A DNA stretch of 19,269 nt, from positions 1 to 19,269 of the forward strand of contig DAIDTN010000102.1 in NCBI GenBank assembly GCA_027457185.1. Reading direction: 5' to 3'. The stretch is from Burkholderiales bacterium (GTDB lineage Bacteria; Pseudomonadota; Gammaproteobacteria; Burkholderiales; SG8-39). Each line of letters opens with the position of its first letter. Within the stretch, counting starts at the first letter, position 1. Positions 1 through 6,987 of the stretch are shown here, piece by piece. A program made the position numbers and the translations under genes. Below the pieces are notes generated by a model, which was not told where the DNA came from, did no database searches, and saw only the letters and a program-made list of their open reading frames with translations.

Positions 1-1
1 T

Positions 2-63
2 AGATGGCAATCGCCATCTCCCGCTTCTCCTCCCTGAGCGGGTGCCTTAACCCTGTTTAAGGC
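2..63 (+). other. Run of three consecutive small hairpins (possible end of an upstream transcript)
   Basis: Three inverted repeats follow one another: bases 2-8 with 13-19 (7 bp, 4-base loop), 20-25 with 37-42 (6 bp), and 44-50 with 57-63 (7 bp, 6-base loop). A rho-independent terminator follows at 69-108, so this looks like the structured 3' end of a plus-strand transcript that starts before the window. It could be the tail of a small RNA or a 3' untranslated region. An 18-codon ATG reading frame (4-60) also lies across it, with an in-frame stop just before the ATG. No RNA family could be assigned with confidence. Confidence 0.35.
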
Positions 64-713
64 GTTCTAGCCCCCGGTTTTAATCCCCTTTGGCCGGGGG
101 CTTTTTTTGCGCCCTCGGGCTTAACGCCTAGCCAGTTTCCGATGATCTCCTCGGCGTCTTCTATGCCCTGCTTCTTCAGGCTGGAAAAAAGCTGCGCGGT
201 ATAGTTGTCCGCATATTCACGCAGACCTGCCCGCACTGCGTGCAGAGTCTTTAGCCCCTCCTGCCGCGAAAGCTTGTCCGATTTGGACAACAGTACGTGT
301 ATCGGTTTGCCAGTGATCGCGAACCAGTTCAGCATCTGGCAATCGAGCGCTGTGAGCGGATGGCGTGCATCCATGATCAGTACCATGCCAAACAGTGAAG
401 CGCGTGTCTGCAGATAGGTCGAGAGCAGCTGCTCCCAATGCGCGCGCAGTTCGCGCTGCACTTTGGCGTAGCCGTAGCCCGGCAGGTCTACCAGGAAGGC
501 GCCGCCGGGGAGACTGAAAAAATTGATCTGCTGCGTGCGCCCGGGCGTCTTGCTTACAAAGGCAAGACGATTATGGTCCACCAGGGCGTTGATTGCGCTG
601 GACTTGCCCGCGTTGGAGCGTCCGGCGAACGCAATCTCCGGTCCCAGCGCGGGCGGCAGATCGGCGAGACGGTGCGCGGTGATGTAAAACGTGGCGCCGC
701 GGAACAACGACAT
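57..713 (-). CDS. engB: Ribosome biogenesis GTP-binding protein EngB (YsxC/YihA)
   Basis: EngB is an essential TRAFAC-class GTPase that helps late assembly of the large ribosomal subunit in the cytoplasm. The 218-residue product shows the P-loop GRSNAGKSS (residues 31-39), the G2 region with KTPGRTQ (55-61), the G3 motif DLPGYG (76-81) and the G4 motif SKSDK (143-147). A G5-like FSSLKKQG follows near residue 175. The ATG at 713 gives the N-terminus expected for the family. The last 20 or so residues are a basic Pro/Gly/Lys tail longer than the usual core. Part of that tail is encoded by DNA that also forms an opposite-strand terminator. The gene diverges from the cytochrome c4 gene across 78 bases. 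The call is secure; the importance of the tail is unknown. Confidence 0.97.
   Translation of the reverse strand: MSLFRGATFYITAHRLADLPPALGPEIAFAGRSNAGKSSAINALVDHNRLAFVSKTPGRTQQINFFSLPGGAFLVDLPGYGYAKVQRELRAHWEQLLSTYLQTRASLFGMVLIMDARHPLTALDCQMLNWFAITGKPIHVLLSKSDKLSRQEGLKTLHAVRAGLREYADNYTAQLFSSLKKQGIEDAEEIIGNWLGVKPEGAKKAPGQRGLKPGARTP
69..108 (+). terminator. Rho-independent terminator of an upstream plus-strand transcript
   Basis: A perfect 9-bp stem (AGCCCCCGG at 69-77, CCGGGGGCT at 94-102) with a 16-base loop is followed directly by a run of seven T (102-108). The T-run is on the plus strand. The minus-strand reading has no T-run after the stem, so this does not terminate engB. It ends something entering from the left, and it lies inside the last 17 or so codons of engB. 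Confidence 0.75.
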
Positions 714-742
714 GGCAGAAGAGGCCTAAATTTTGGAATCTC

Positions 743-753
743 GGCTAGAATAT
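743..753. promoter_or_regulatory. Overlapping divergent -10-like elements between engB and the cytochrome c4 gene
   Basis: On the plus strand, GGCTAGAAT (743-751) contains a TAGAAT -10 box about 40 bases before the cytochrome start. On the minus strand nearly the same bases read TATTCT (747-752), preceded by TGA, giving an extended -10-like element towards engB. No convincing -35 box was found in either direction. The two promoters would be mutually exclusive if both are used. This rests on motif reading only. Confidence 0.3.
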
Positions 754-791
754 CAGCTTTTCAAACATACCCTGCTTCGAGGAGCCTTAGC

Positions 792-1421
792 ATGAAATTT
801 ATCCTGGCAATCGCCTTTACGCTCTCGGCGATGTCGGCGCTTGCAGCCGAACTGCCGTTCAAAGGGGATGCCGCCAAAGCGCAAGGCATCGTCAATCAGG
901 TCTGCGCAGCCTGTCACGCAGCCGACGGCAACAGCCAGATCGCGGCCAACCCGAAACTTGCCGGCCAGATTCCCGAGTACCTGTACAAACAGCTCGAGAA
1001 TTTCAAAGCCGCGCCGGGCAAGAAGGCGGAACGCGACAATCCGGTAATGGCGGCTATGGTGGCCAGCCTGTCGCCTGAGGACATGCGCAATCTCGCAGTT
1101 TATTTCTCCGGCCAGACGGCCAAACCGGGTGCGTCGAAAAGCAAGGATCTGGTTGTGCTGGGACAGCTGATTTACCGCGGGGGCATCGCCGGCCAAAAAA
1201 TTGCAGCCTGCGCGTCTTGCCATGGCCCGAACGGAGCCGGGATACCGGCGCAGTATCCCCGACTGTCCGGTCAGCACGCCGAGTATGTCGAGGCGCAACT
1301 GAAAGCTTTCCGTTCCGGCGCGCGCGCCAACGATCTCAGCGGCAGCATGCGTGGTGTCGCTGGAAGGCTCTCCGATCGCGAAATCAGTGCTGTCGCAGAC
1401 TACATCGCCGGGCTGCGCTGA
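792..1421 (+). CDS. Diheme cytochrome c4
   Basis: This is a periplasmic or membrane-attached electron carrier that typically passes electrons from the bc1 complex to terminal oxidases. The 209-residue product has a signal peptide (residues 1-19, cleavage near ALAA-E) and two similar c-type domains. The heme-binding motifs are CAACH (38-42) and CASCH (140-144). Likely distal Met ligands are M86 (in NPVMAAM) and M186 (in SGSMRG). Two domains, two CxxCH motifs and a length near 200 match class I cytochrome c4. The ATG at 792 was chosen because it begins a good signal peptide and has a GAGGAG ribosome site at 779-784. The reading frame is open further upstream, but that part is antisense to engB. 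It converges on lysA. The usual ccsB/ccsA cytochrome-assembly neighbours are not present on this side. Confidence 0.93.
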   Translation: MKFILAIAFTLSAMSALAAELPFKGDAAKAQGIVNQVCAACHAADGNSQIAANPKLAGQIPEYLYKQLENFKAAPGKKAERDNPVMAAMVASLSPEDMRNLAVYFSGQTAKPGASKSKDLVVLGQLIYRGGIAGQKIAACASCHGPNGAGIPAQYPRLSGQHAEYVEAQLKAFRSGARANDLSGSMRGVAGRLSDREISAVADYIAGLR

Positions 1422-1505
1422 CGGCCAGTTTCAGGACGAAGGCGGGTTACCCTCTAATGCCCCTTGGTTCGTCCCGCTGCGGTTAGAGACAAGAATGCGT
1501 GGTCG

Positions 1506-2744
1506 CTAACGCAAAAGGTGTTCCAGGGCAAACAGCGCGTCGGGGCGCTCGCGTTCCCGGATCAGATGTGTTTTTCCCCTGTCCACCATGACTTCCGCCG
1601 CCCGCGGCCGGCTGTTGTAATTGGAACTCATGCACATCGCGTAGGCGCCGGCCGACATCACCGCCAGCAAGTCGCCCTCGCTTACTGCGAGTTCGCGCCC
1701 CTTGCCGAGGAAATCGGCGCTTTCGCAGACCGGCCCAACGACGTCGTACACCGAGCCTGGCGCGCCGCTAATCCTGACTGCAACGATATCGTGCCAGGCT
1801 TGGTACAGAGCCGGGCGGATCAGGTCGTTCATGGCGGCATCGACCACGGCAAAATTGCGCACCGCGCCGGGCTTGAGGTACTCGATGCGGGTGAGCAGCA
1901 GGCCGGCATTGCCGACCAGGCTGCGTCCCGGTTCGAACAGCAGTTTCAGTTTGCGCTTACCGACGCGGGCGAATACGTCGCGCAGGTAGGCGGCAACGTC
2001 CGGCGGCGATTCATCGCGATAACGGATACCCAGGCCCCCGCCCAAGTCGAGATGGCGCATGGGAATCCCCTCGGCCGCAAGCCGATCGCCGAGCCCGAGC
2101 ATCTTGTCCAGCGCCTCGATCAGTGGCGCATACTCGATCAGATTGGAGCCGATGTGGCAGTCAATGCCGACGACTTCTATCTGCGGCAGGCGGCTTGCCG
2201 CGCGGTATAGCTCGAGCGCGGCATCAAATTCGACGCCGAATTTGTTTTCTTTCAGGCCGGTGGAAATGTAGGGATGGGTGCGGGCGTCCACGTCCGGATT
2301 GACGCGGAACGAGACCGGTGCGCGCGTTCCTCTTTCACCTGCGACCGCGGCAAGTCGCGCAAGCTCTGCGGCCGCCTCCACGTTGAAGCACAGGATGCCG
2401 CTGTCGAGAGCGTAGCGCATCTCGGCGGCGCTTTTGCCCACCCCGGAGAAAATCACCTTGCCCGGATCGCCGCCGGCGGCAATGACGCGCGCAAGTTCGC
2501 CGCCCGAGACAATGTCGAAGCCGGCGCCCATGCCGGCGAACAGATTGAGGATGGCGAGATTAGAGTTCGCCTTCATCGCATAGCACAGCAGCACATCGTG
2601 CCCGGCGCAGGCCGATTGGAACTGCGTCAGCGCCTTGGCGAGAGCGGCGCGGGAATAGACATAGCAGGGCGTGCCGAATTCGCGCGCGATGGCTTCCAGC
2701 GGAACCGACTCAGCGTGCAGCGAGCCGTTGCGAAACTCGAACAT
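1506..2744 (-). CDS. lysA: Diaminopimelate decarboxylase
   Basis: LysA is a PLP enzyme of fold type III. It converts meso-2,6-diaminopimelate to L-lysine plus CO2, the last step of the diaminopimelate route. The 412-residue product shows the PLP lysine in YAMKANSN (K58), HIGSNL (197-202), the phosphate-binding glycine loop LGGGLG (234-239), EPGRS (271-275) and the active-site cysteine in CESADF (C340). A C-terminal AGAYAMCMSSNYNSRP stretch supplies the conserved Tyr that contacts PLP. Length and motif order are normal. It begins 5 bases after the lptM stop, so the two are probably co-transcribed. The lptM-lysA pairing matches the lppL-lysA arrangement of pseudomonads, but dapF does not follow here because the cytochrome gene converges instead. 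Confidence 0.97.
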   Translation of the reverse strand: MFEFRNGSLHAESVPLEAIAREFGTPCYVYSRAALAKALTQFQSACAGHDVLLCYAMKANSNLAILNLFAGMGAGFDIVSGGELARVIAAGGDPGKVIFSGVGKSAAEMRYALDSGILCFNVEAAAELARLAAVAGERGTRAPVSFRVNPDVDARTHPYISTGLKENKFGVEFDAALELYRAASRLPQIEVVGIDCHIGSNLIEYAPLIEALDKMLGLGDRLAAEGIPMRHLDLGGGLGIRYRDESPPDVAAYLRDVFARVGKRKLKLLFEPGRSLVGNAGLLLTRIEYLKPGAVRNFAVVDAAMNDLIRPALYQAWHDIVAVRISGAPGSVYDVVGPVCESADFLGKGRELAVSEGDLLAVMSAGAYAMCMSSNYNSRPRAAEVMVDRGKTHLIRERERPDALFALEHLLR

Positions 2745-2749
2745 GGGGC

Positions 2750-2875
2750 CTATTTTTGTTTGTTACTATTGGATTGTTGCCCGCCGTGTTCATCCGCGGG
2801 CAGAACGAGCGCGCCCTTGGAGCCGCAGGCCTGAAGCAGCAGACAAAGCAGGATGGCGGTGACAATGACACGCAT
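2750..2875 (-). CDS. lptM: LPS-assembly lipoprotein LptM (YifL/LppL family)
   Basis: This small gene encodes 41 residues. Its signal sequence ends in the lipobox LLLQACGSKG, with lipidated Cys17 followed by a short hydrophobic patch (GALVLP) and a polar, Gln/Asn-rich tail. The C-G-x-K-G-x-L pattern directly after the lipobox is typical of YifL/LptM, which associates with the LptD/LptE translocon and promotes LptD disulfide maturation in enterobacteria. Its position, divergent from cyaY and just upstream of lysA, is the conserved location of this family. No Shine-Dalgarno sequence precedes the ATG at 2875. Instead an extended -10 box lies six bases upstream, suggesting a leaderless message. 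The family call rests on the lipobox and context; the protein is too short for more. Confidence 0.85.
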   Translation of the reverse strand: MRVIVTAILLCLLLQACGSKGALVLPADEHGGQQSNSNKQK

Positions 2876-2881
2876 CGGCAA

Positions 2882-2890
2882 ATTCTAGCA
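2882..2890 (-). promoter_or_regulatory. Extended -10 promoter element of lptM-lysA
   Basis: Read on the minus strand this is TGCTAGAAT, an extended -10 (TGn plus TAGAAT). Exactly six bases separate it from the lptM ATG, so the expected transcription start falls on or next to the A of the ATG. No recognisable -35 was seen, as is common for TGn promoters. The same nine bases with the same spacing precede aroK. Confidence 0.45.
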
Positions 2891-2913
2891 TGAGAGCAGC
2901 GGGTACTAGATCG

Positions 2914-3243
2914 ATGGACGAGAGCAAATTCATACGCGTGGCCGAGCAAACGCTGCAGCAGCTCGACCGGCGCATCGAGGCAAGCGGTATCGACGCCGAC
3001 TGCGAGTTCAAGGGCACGGGCGTGCTCGAGATTGAATTCGGCGACGGCAGCAAGATTATCGTCAACAGCCAGGCGGCCGCGCAGGAAATCTGGGTGGCGG
3101 CGAAATCAGGGGGTTACCATTTCCGTAGCGACGGCCCGCGCTGGGTCAATACCCGCGATGGCGGCGAGATGTTCGCGGCGCTGTCGGCCTATGTCAGCCA
3201 GCAGTCCGGGGAAACGGTGGACCTGACAACGGGCAACGGGTAA
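2914..3243 (+). CDS. cyaY: Iron-sulfur cluster assembly protein CyaY (frataxin homologue)
   Basis: CyaY is a cytoplasmic iron-binding regulator of IscS-dependent Fe-S cluster assembly. The 109-residue product matches the frataxin fold. An N-terminal acidic helix (MDESKFIRVAEQ) is followed by a beta-sheet with FGDGSKIIVN and QEIWVAAKSGGYHF, the most conserved stretch. The C-terminal QQSGETVDL matches the end of E. coli CyaY. The ATG at 2914 aligns with family N-termini. An in-frame ATG at 2890 would add eight residues unlike the family. The gene is divergent from lptM, with 38 bases between start codons, and ends 52 bases before the mrcA stop. No terminator was seen in that convergent gap. Confidence 0.95.
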   Translation: MDESKFIRVAEQTLQQLDRRIEASGIDADCEFKGTGVLEIEFGDGSKIIVNSQAAAQEIWVAAKSGGYHFRSDGPRWVNTRDGGEMFAALSAYVSQQSGETVDLTTGNG

Positions 3244-3295
3244 CACGCCGCCGATCGCAGCGGACAGCCGCCGGCCGTTCAATGCTCGTCCCGTC

Positions 3296-5617
3296 CTAGA
3301 ACGGCGTCGTAGGCTTGACCACTGCCGGGGTGCGCGGCGTATTGCCTTCTGGCGCATCGGGCCTTTGCGCGGGCGGGACATTTTCGCGATAGAAGTACTC
3401 GCTGAGCGTGCCGTCGGCGGCCGGCAGGCCGGTGTCGGGATTGACCTTGACGCTGACCACCCCGTCTGGAACCGGCTGGAACATCTCGCCCACGCCCTTG
3501 AGCGCCTTGCCCATGTAGTTCATCCAGATGGGCAGTGCGGCCACCGCGCCGGTTTCATGATTTCCCAGCTTGCGCGGTTCGTCAAAGCCGACCCAGGCGA
3601 TGGCTACCAGGCTCGGCTGATAGCCGGCGAACCAGGCATCAACAAGGTCGTTGGTGGTGCCGGTCTTGCCTGCCAGGTCCTTGCGCCCGAGCGCCATCGC
3701 GCGCGCCCCCGTGCCATAACGCACCACGTCGTGCAGCATGCTGTCCATGACAAAGGCGTTGCGCGCGTCGATCACGCGCAGGCTGTCGTCGCCGGCGCGC
3801 GGCGGCTGCGCCTGGGCGAGGACGTTGCCGCGGTCGTCGACTATGCGCTGTACGACATACGGTTCGATGCGGTAGCCGCCGTTGGCGAACACCGCATAGC
3901 CACGCGCCATCTGCCAGGCTGTGACCGAGCCGGCGCCAAGCGCCAGGGTGAGGTAAGGCGGGTGCTTGTCCGCGTCGAAGCCGAAGCGGGTGATGTAATC
4001 CTGCGCATACTGCGGTCCGATCGCCTGCAATACGCGGATCGCCACCATGTTCTTCGATTTTGCCAGGCCCACGCGCAGGCGTATCGGACCATCGTACTTG
4101 CCGTCGTAGTTGTGCGGCTCCCAGGTTTGACTGCCGGTCTGGGCGGCGTCGACCACTATCGGTGCGTCATCGACGATGGTGGCGGGGGTAAAGCCCTTCT
4201 CCAGCGCCGCGGAATAGACGAATGGCTTAAAGCTGGAGCCAGGCTGGCGCCAAGCCTGGGTGACATGGTTGAATTTGTTGAGGTTGAAGTCGAACCCGCC
4301 CACCAGCGCGCGCACCCTGCCGTCGCTTGGACTGACCGCAACCAGCGCGGCCTCTACGTCGGGCAGCTGTAAAATCTGCCAGTTGTGCTTTTCGTCCTGT
4401 TCAATGCGGATCAGCGCGCCGCGCCGGATCCTTTTATTCGGGGCGACCTTGTCATCGAGCATTTTCTGCGCGAATTTGAGGCCCTCGCCCGATATGGTCA
4501 CCACCTCCCCGCCGCGGCGGTAGGCCCGCACCTGCTTGGCGCTGGCCTCCAGTACCACCGCGGGTTGCAGCTCGTCGCTGTCGGGTGCCTCGGCCAGCGC
4601 CTCCTCGATGACATCGTCGGGCTGGCCCTCGGGCGGAAGTTCGATATAGCCCTCGGGGCCGCGGTAGCCGTGGCGTTTGTCATAATCCATCACGCCGCGG
4701 CGCAGGGCGTTGTAGGCTTCCTCCTGATCCGCTTTGGTGATGGTGGTGTAAACGCGATAACCCTTGGTGTAGGCGTCGTCGCCGAAACGCTCGTACAGCA
4801 TCTGCCGCACCATTTCGGCGACGTACTCGGCGTGCACGGCGTATTCGTTCGCTTGGCGTTTGACCACTATGGGCGCCTTCTGCGCTTCGGCGAACTGCGC
4901 GTCCGTTATGTAGCCCAGATCGTGCATGCGCCGCAGCACGTACAACTGCCGCTGCTTGGCGCGCTTGGGATTGACCACCGGGTTGAAGCCGGAAGGGGCC
5001 TTGGGCAGACCAGCCAGCATCGCCGCCTCGGCCACGTTGACATCCTTCAGCGCCTTGCCGAAGTAAATCTGCGCCGCCTCGGCGAAGCCGTAAGCGCGCT
5101 GTCCCAGGTATATCTGGTTGATGTACAGCTGCAGAATCTCGTCCTTGGACAGGCTCGCTTCGATTTTGAAGGCAAGCAGCGCCTCGTACAGCTTGCGCGT
5201 AAGCGTTTTTTCCTTGGACAGGAAGAAATTCCTTGCCACCTGCATGGTAATGGTCGACGCTCCCTGACGTCGGCCGCCCGCGGTCAGATTTGAGTAGGCG
5301 GCGCGGATGACGCCTTGATAGTCAACCCCCTTGTGCTGATAGAAGCGCTCGTCTTCGGCCGCAAGGATGGCCTGCTTCATGATATTGGGGACGTCGCCGA
5401 TGGCGACCACGGAGCGGCGCTCTTCGCCGAACTCACCGATCAGGATGCCGTCTGCGGTGTACACCCGCAGCGGTATCTTAGGCTGGTAATCGGTAAGCGC
5501 GTCAAGCGAGGGCAGATTGGGATAGGCGAGCAGTATCACCAGGCCCGCGAGCGCGCCGGCGATGACGCCCAATCCGGCGAGGAGCAGCAGCGGAAAGGCA
5601 ATAAGACGTAACCACAT
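3296..5617 (-). CDS. mrcA: Penicillin-binding protein 1A (bifunctional glycosyltransferase/transpeptidase)
   Basis: A class A PBP, anchored in the inner membrane and facing the periplasm, that polymerises lipid II and cross-links peptidoglycan. The 773-residue product has a short cytoplasmic tip and one membrane segment (about residues 5-32). The GT51 domain shows EDERFYQHKG (catalytic E88), GASTITMQ (119-126) and ILQLYINQIYLG. An OB-like middle region follows. The transpeptidase domain shows SSFK (nucleophile S461), SKN (S521) and KTGTT (K651). The ATG at 5617 is preferred. The frame stays open to a TTG at 5635, which would add six residues; neither start has a clear ribosome site. Its position divergent from pilMNOPQ is conserved in many beta- and gammaproteobacteria. 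Confidence 0.96.
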   Translation of the reverse strand: MWLRLIAFPLLLLAGLGVIAGALAGLVILLAYPNLPSLDALTDYQPKIPLRVYTADGILIGEFGEERRSVVAIGDVPNIMKQAILAAEDERFYQHKGVDYQGVIRAAYSNLTAGGRRQGASTITMQVARNFFLSKEKTLTRKLYEALLAFKIEASLSKDEILQLYINQIYLGQRAYGFAEAAQIYFGKALKDVNVAEAAMLAGLPKAPSGFNPVVNPKRAKQRQLYVLRRMHDLGYITDAQFAEAQKAPIVVKRQANEYAVHAEYVAEMVRQMLYERFGDDAYTKGYRVYTTITKADQEEAYNALRRGVMDYDKRHGYRGPEGYIELPPEGQPDDVIEEALAEAPDSDELQPAVVLEASAKQVRAYRRGGEVVTISGEGLKFAQKMLDDKVAPNKRIRRGALIRIEQDEKHNWQILQLPDVEAALVAVSPSDGRVRALVGGFDFNLNKFNHVTQAWRQPGSSFKPFVYSAALEKGFTPATIVDDAPIVVDAAQTGSQTWEPHNYDGKYDGPIRLRVGLAKSKNMVAIRVLQAIGPQYAQDYITRFGFDADKHPPYLTLALGAGSVTAWQMARGYAVFANGGYRIEPYVVQRIVDDRGNVLAQAQPPRAGDDSLRVIDARNAFVMDSMLHDVVRYGTGARAMALGRKDLAGKTGTTNDLVDAWFAGYQPSLVAIAWVGFDEPRKLGNHETGAVAALPIWMNYMGKALKGVGEMFQPVPDGVVSVKVNPDTGLPAADGTLSEYFYRENVPPAQRPDAPEGNTPRTPAVVKPTTPF

Positions 5618-5706
5618 GAAAGATTTATCGGTCAATGGTCGGGCTCGCTACACCGGGCGCGGGATTCAGCTCTGGATTCCAAAATGGACCAGGCGCCTGC
5701 TTTGGC

Positions 5707-5757
5707 CCAGGGCCCTGGCAGGATAGCGTAGCGCGAGATGCCTCGAAACGCAGGCAT
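5707..5757. other. Palindromes in the mrcA-pilM spacer
   Basis: The spacer from 5618 to 5913 has no gene. It contains a perfect 12-bp palindrome, CCAGGGCCCTGG (5707-5718), and a hairpin with a 6-bp stem (ATGCCT 5738-5743, AGGCAT 5752-5757, 8-base loop). The hairpin abuts the -10-like box proposed for mrcA. The position would suit an operator or an attenuating hairpin in the mrcA leader, but no known regulator site was recognised. Confidence 0.25.
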
Positions 5758-5761
5758 TATA
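5756..5761 (-). promoter_or_regulatory. Consensus -10 box upstream of mrcA
   Basis: The minus strand reads TATAAT here, a perfect sigma-70 -10 hexamer, about 140 bases before the mrcA ATG. No good -35 box lies 16-18 bases upstream, so the assignment is tentative. A transcript from here would carry the 5738-5757 hairpin close to its 5' end. Confidence 0.35.
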
Positions 5762-5827
5762 GAGTATCCCTGGTCGCAGGGCGTATCGGATGACCGTGCA
5801 GAAGGCGAAACCCGCCCTATTATTTGC

Positions 5828-5856
5828 TTTACATCGTCTGGACTTGTTGCTAGGAT
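5828..5856 (+). promoter_or_regulatory. Sigma-70 type promoter of the pilMNOPQ operon
   Basis: TTTACA (5828-5833, five of six to TTGACA) and TAGGAT (5851-5856) are separated by exactly 17 bases. The -10 is also preceded by TGC, giving an extended -10 (TGCTAGGAT). The predicted transcription start is near 5863, leaving a leader of about 50 bases that carries the AAAGGGA ribosome site before the pilM TTG. It is the best promoter candidate in the spacer. Confidence 0.5.
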
Positions 5857-5913
5857 TTAACGTAAATTATATGTATCGCGCCTAACCGGGGATAGCTCAA
5901 AGGGAAATCCAGC

Positions 5914-6987
5914 TTGGACCTTGACATATTCAAGCCTAAAGCACCGCCCCTTTTCGGCATGGATATCAGTTCGTCCGCCGTGAAGATGGTCGAGATTGTC
6001 GATGCCGGCAAGGGGGCGCTGCGCGTCGAGCGCTATGTGATCGAGCCCCTGCCCAAGGACGCGGTTGTGGACGGCAATATCACCAACCTCGAGGCGGTCG
6101 TGGAAACGGTCAAGCGCGCCTGGAAGAAACTGGCGACGCGCACCAAAAACGTGGCCATGGCCTTGCCCACTGCGGCGGTCATCACCAAAAAGATCGTGGT
6201 GCCGGCCGGCTTGCGCGACGACGAGTTGGGCATCCAGGTCGAGACCGAGGCCAATCAGTACATTCCCTTCGCTCTGGAAGAGGTTAATCTCGACTATCAA
6301 GTGGTCGGCCCCGCGCCCGCCAATATAGAGGAGGTGGAGGTGCTGATCGCCGCCTCGCGCAAGGAAAAAGTGGAGGACCGCGTGGCGGTAGCCGAGGCTG
6401 CCGGCCTGAAGTCCCTGGTCATGGACGTGGAATCCTATGCGGTGCAGACCTCCTTCGACTTGATCAAGAAACAGTTTCCCGAGGAGGGCAAAGACCAGAA
6501 CATCGCCTTGGTCGATATCGGAGCCAACGTAATGAACGTTACGGTGCTTCGGAATGATCAGACGGTGTACACACGCGAGCAGGCCTTTGGTGGTAGCCAA
6601 CTCACCCAGGACATCATGCGCCAGTACGGCATGAGCCAGGAGGAGGCCGAAAATGCCAAGCGCAGCGGCGGCCTGCCCGATTCGTACGAAGCCGAAATCC
6701 TGCGTCCGTTCCTCGAAAATCTGGCGCTCGAAGTGCAGCGCGCCATGCAGTTTTTCTTCACCTCCACGCAGTACACCAGCGTCGAGCACATCCTGCTCAC
6801 CGGCGGATCGGCCGTGATCCCCGGACTGGAGGACATCGTCGGCTCGCGCTCTCAGGTCAATACACGGGTAGCCAACCCGTTTGCGAGCATGCAGGTATCG
6901 CCGCGCATCCAGCCGAAGAAACTGCTCGTCGATGCGCCCTCGATGATGGTCGCGTGCGGCCTGGCGATGCGGAGATTCGATCCGTGA
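5914..6987 (+). CDS. pilM: Type IV pilus assembly actin-like ATPase PilM
   Basis: PilM is a cytoplasmic FtsA/actin-like protein that binds the N-terminal tail of PilN and docks the inner-membrane alignment complex to the pilus motor. The 357-residue product shows the first phosphate motif GMDISSSAVKMVEI (about residues 16-29). It also shows the second phosphate motif VDIGANVMNVTV (about 200) and an adenosine motif LLTGGSAVIPGLE (about 295). The start is TTG at 5914. It is the only start candidate between an in-frame TAG at 5893 and the conserved DLDIFKPKAPPLFGMDIS sequence, and it has an AAAGGGA ribosome site (5899-5905). First gene of pilMNOPQ; its stop overlaps the pilN start by four bases. 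Confidence 0.96.
   Translation: MDLDIFKPKAPPLFGMDISSSAVKMVEIVDAGKGALRVERYVIEPLPKDAVVDGNITNLEAVVETVKRAWKKLATRTKNVAMALPTAAVITKKIVVPAGLRDDELGIQVETEANQYIPFALEEVNLDYQVVGPAPANIEEVEVLIAASRKEKVEDRVAVAEAAGLKSLVMDVESYAVQTSFDLIKKQFPEEGKDQNIALVDIGANVMNVTVLRNDQTVYTREQAFGGSQLTQDIMRQYGMSQEEAENAKRSGGLPDSYEAEILRPFLENLALEVQRAMQFFFTSTQYTSVEHILLTGGSAVIPGLEDIVGSRSQVNTRVANPFASMQVSPRIQPKKLLVDAPSMMVACGLAMRRFDP

Noticed and set aside
1..63. Left-edge hairpins as the tail of 6S RNA, tmRNA, RNase P RNA or SRP RNA
   Set aside because: Short similarities such as GCCUUAA were noticed, but the conserved cores of these families are not recognisable in what is visible, so no name is justified.
438..791. Upstream extension of the cytochrome c4 frame to an ATG at 438
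   Set aside because: The extension is antisense to engB and would bury the signal peptide. The ATG at 792 has a ribosome site and starts a clean signal sequence.
1434..1474. Inverted repeat GGACGAA/TTCGTCC between the cytochrome c4 gene and lysA
   Set aside because: The loop is 27 bases and no T-run follows on either strand, so it does not qualify as a terminator. Nothing else was seen in this 84-base convergent gap.
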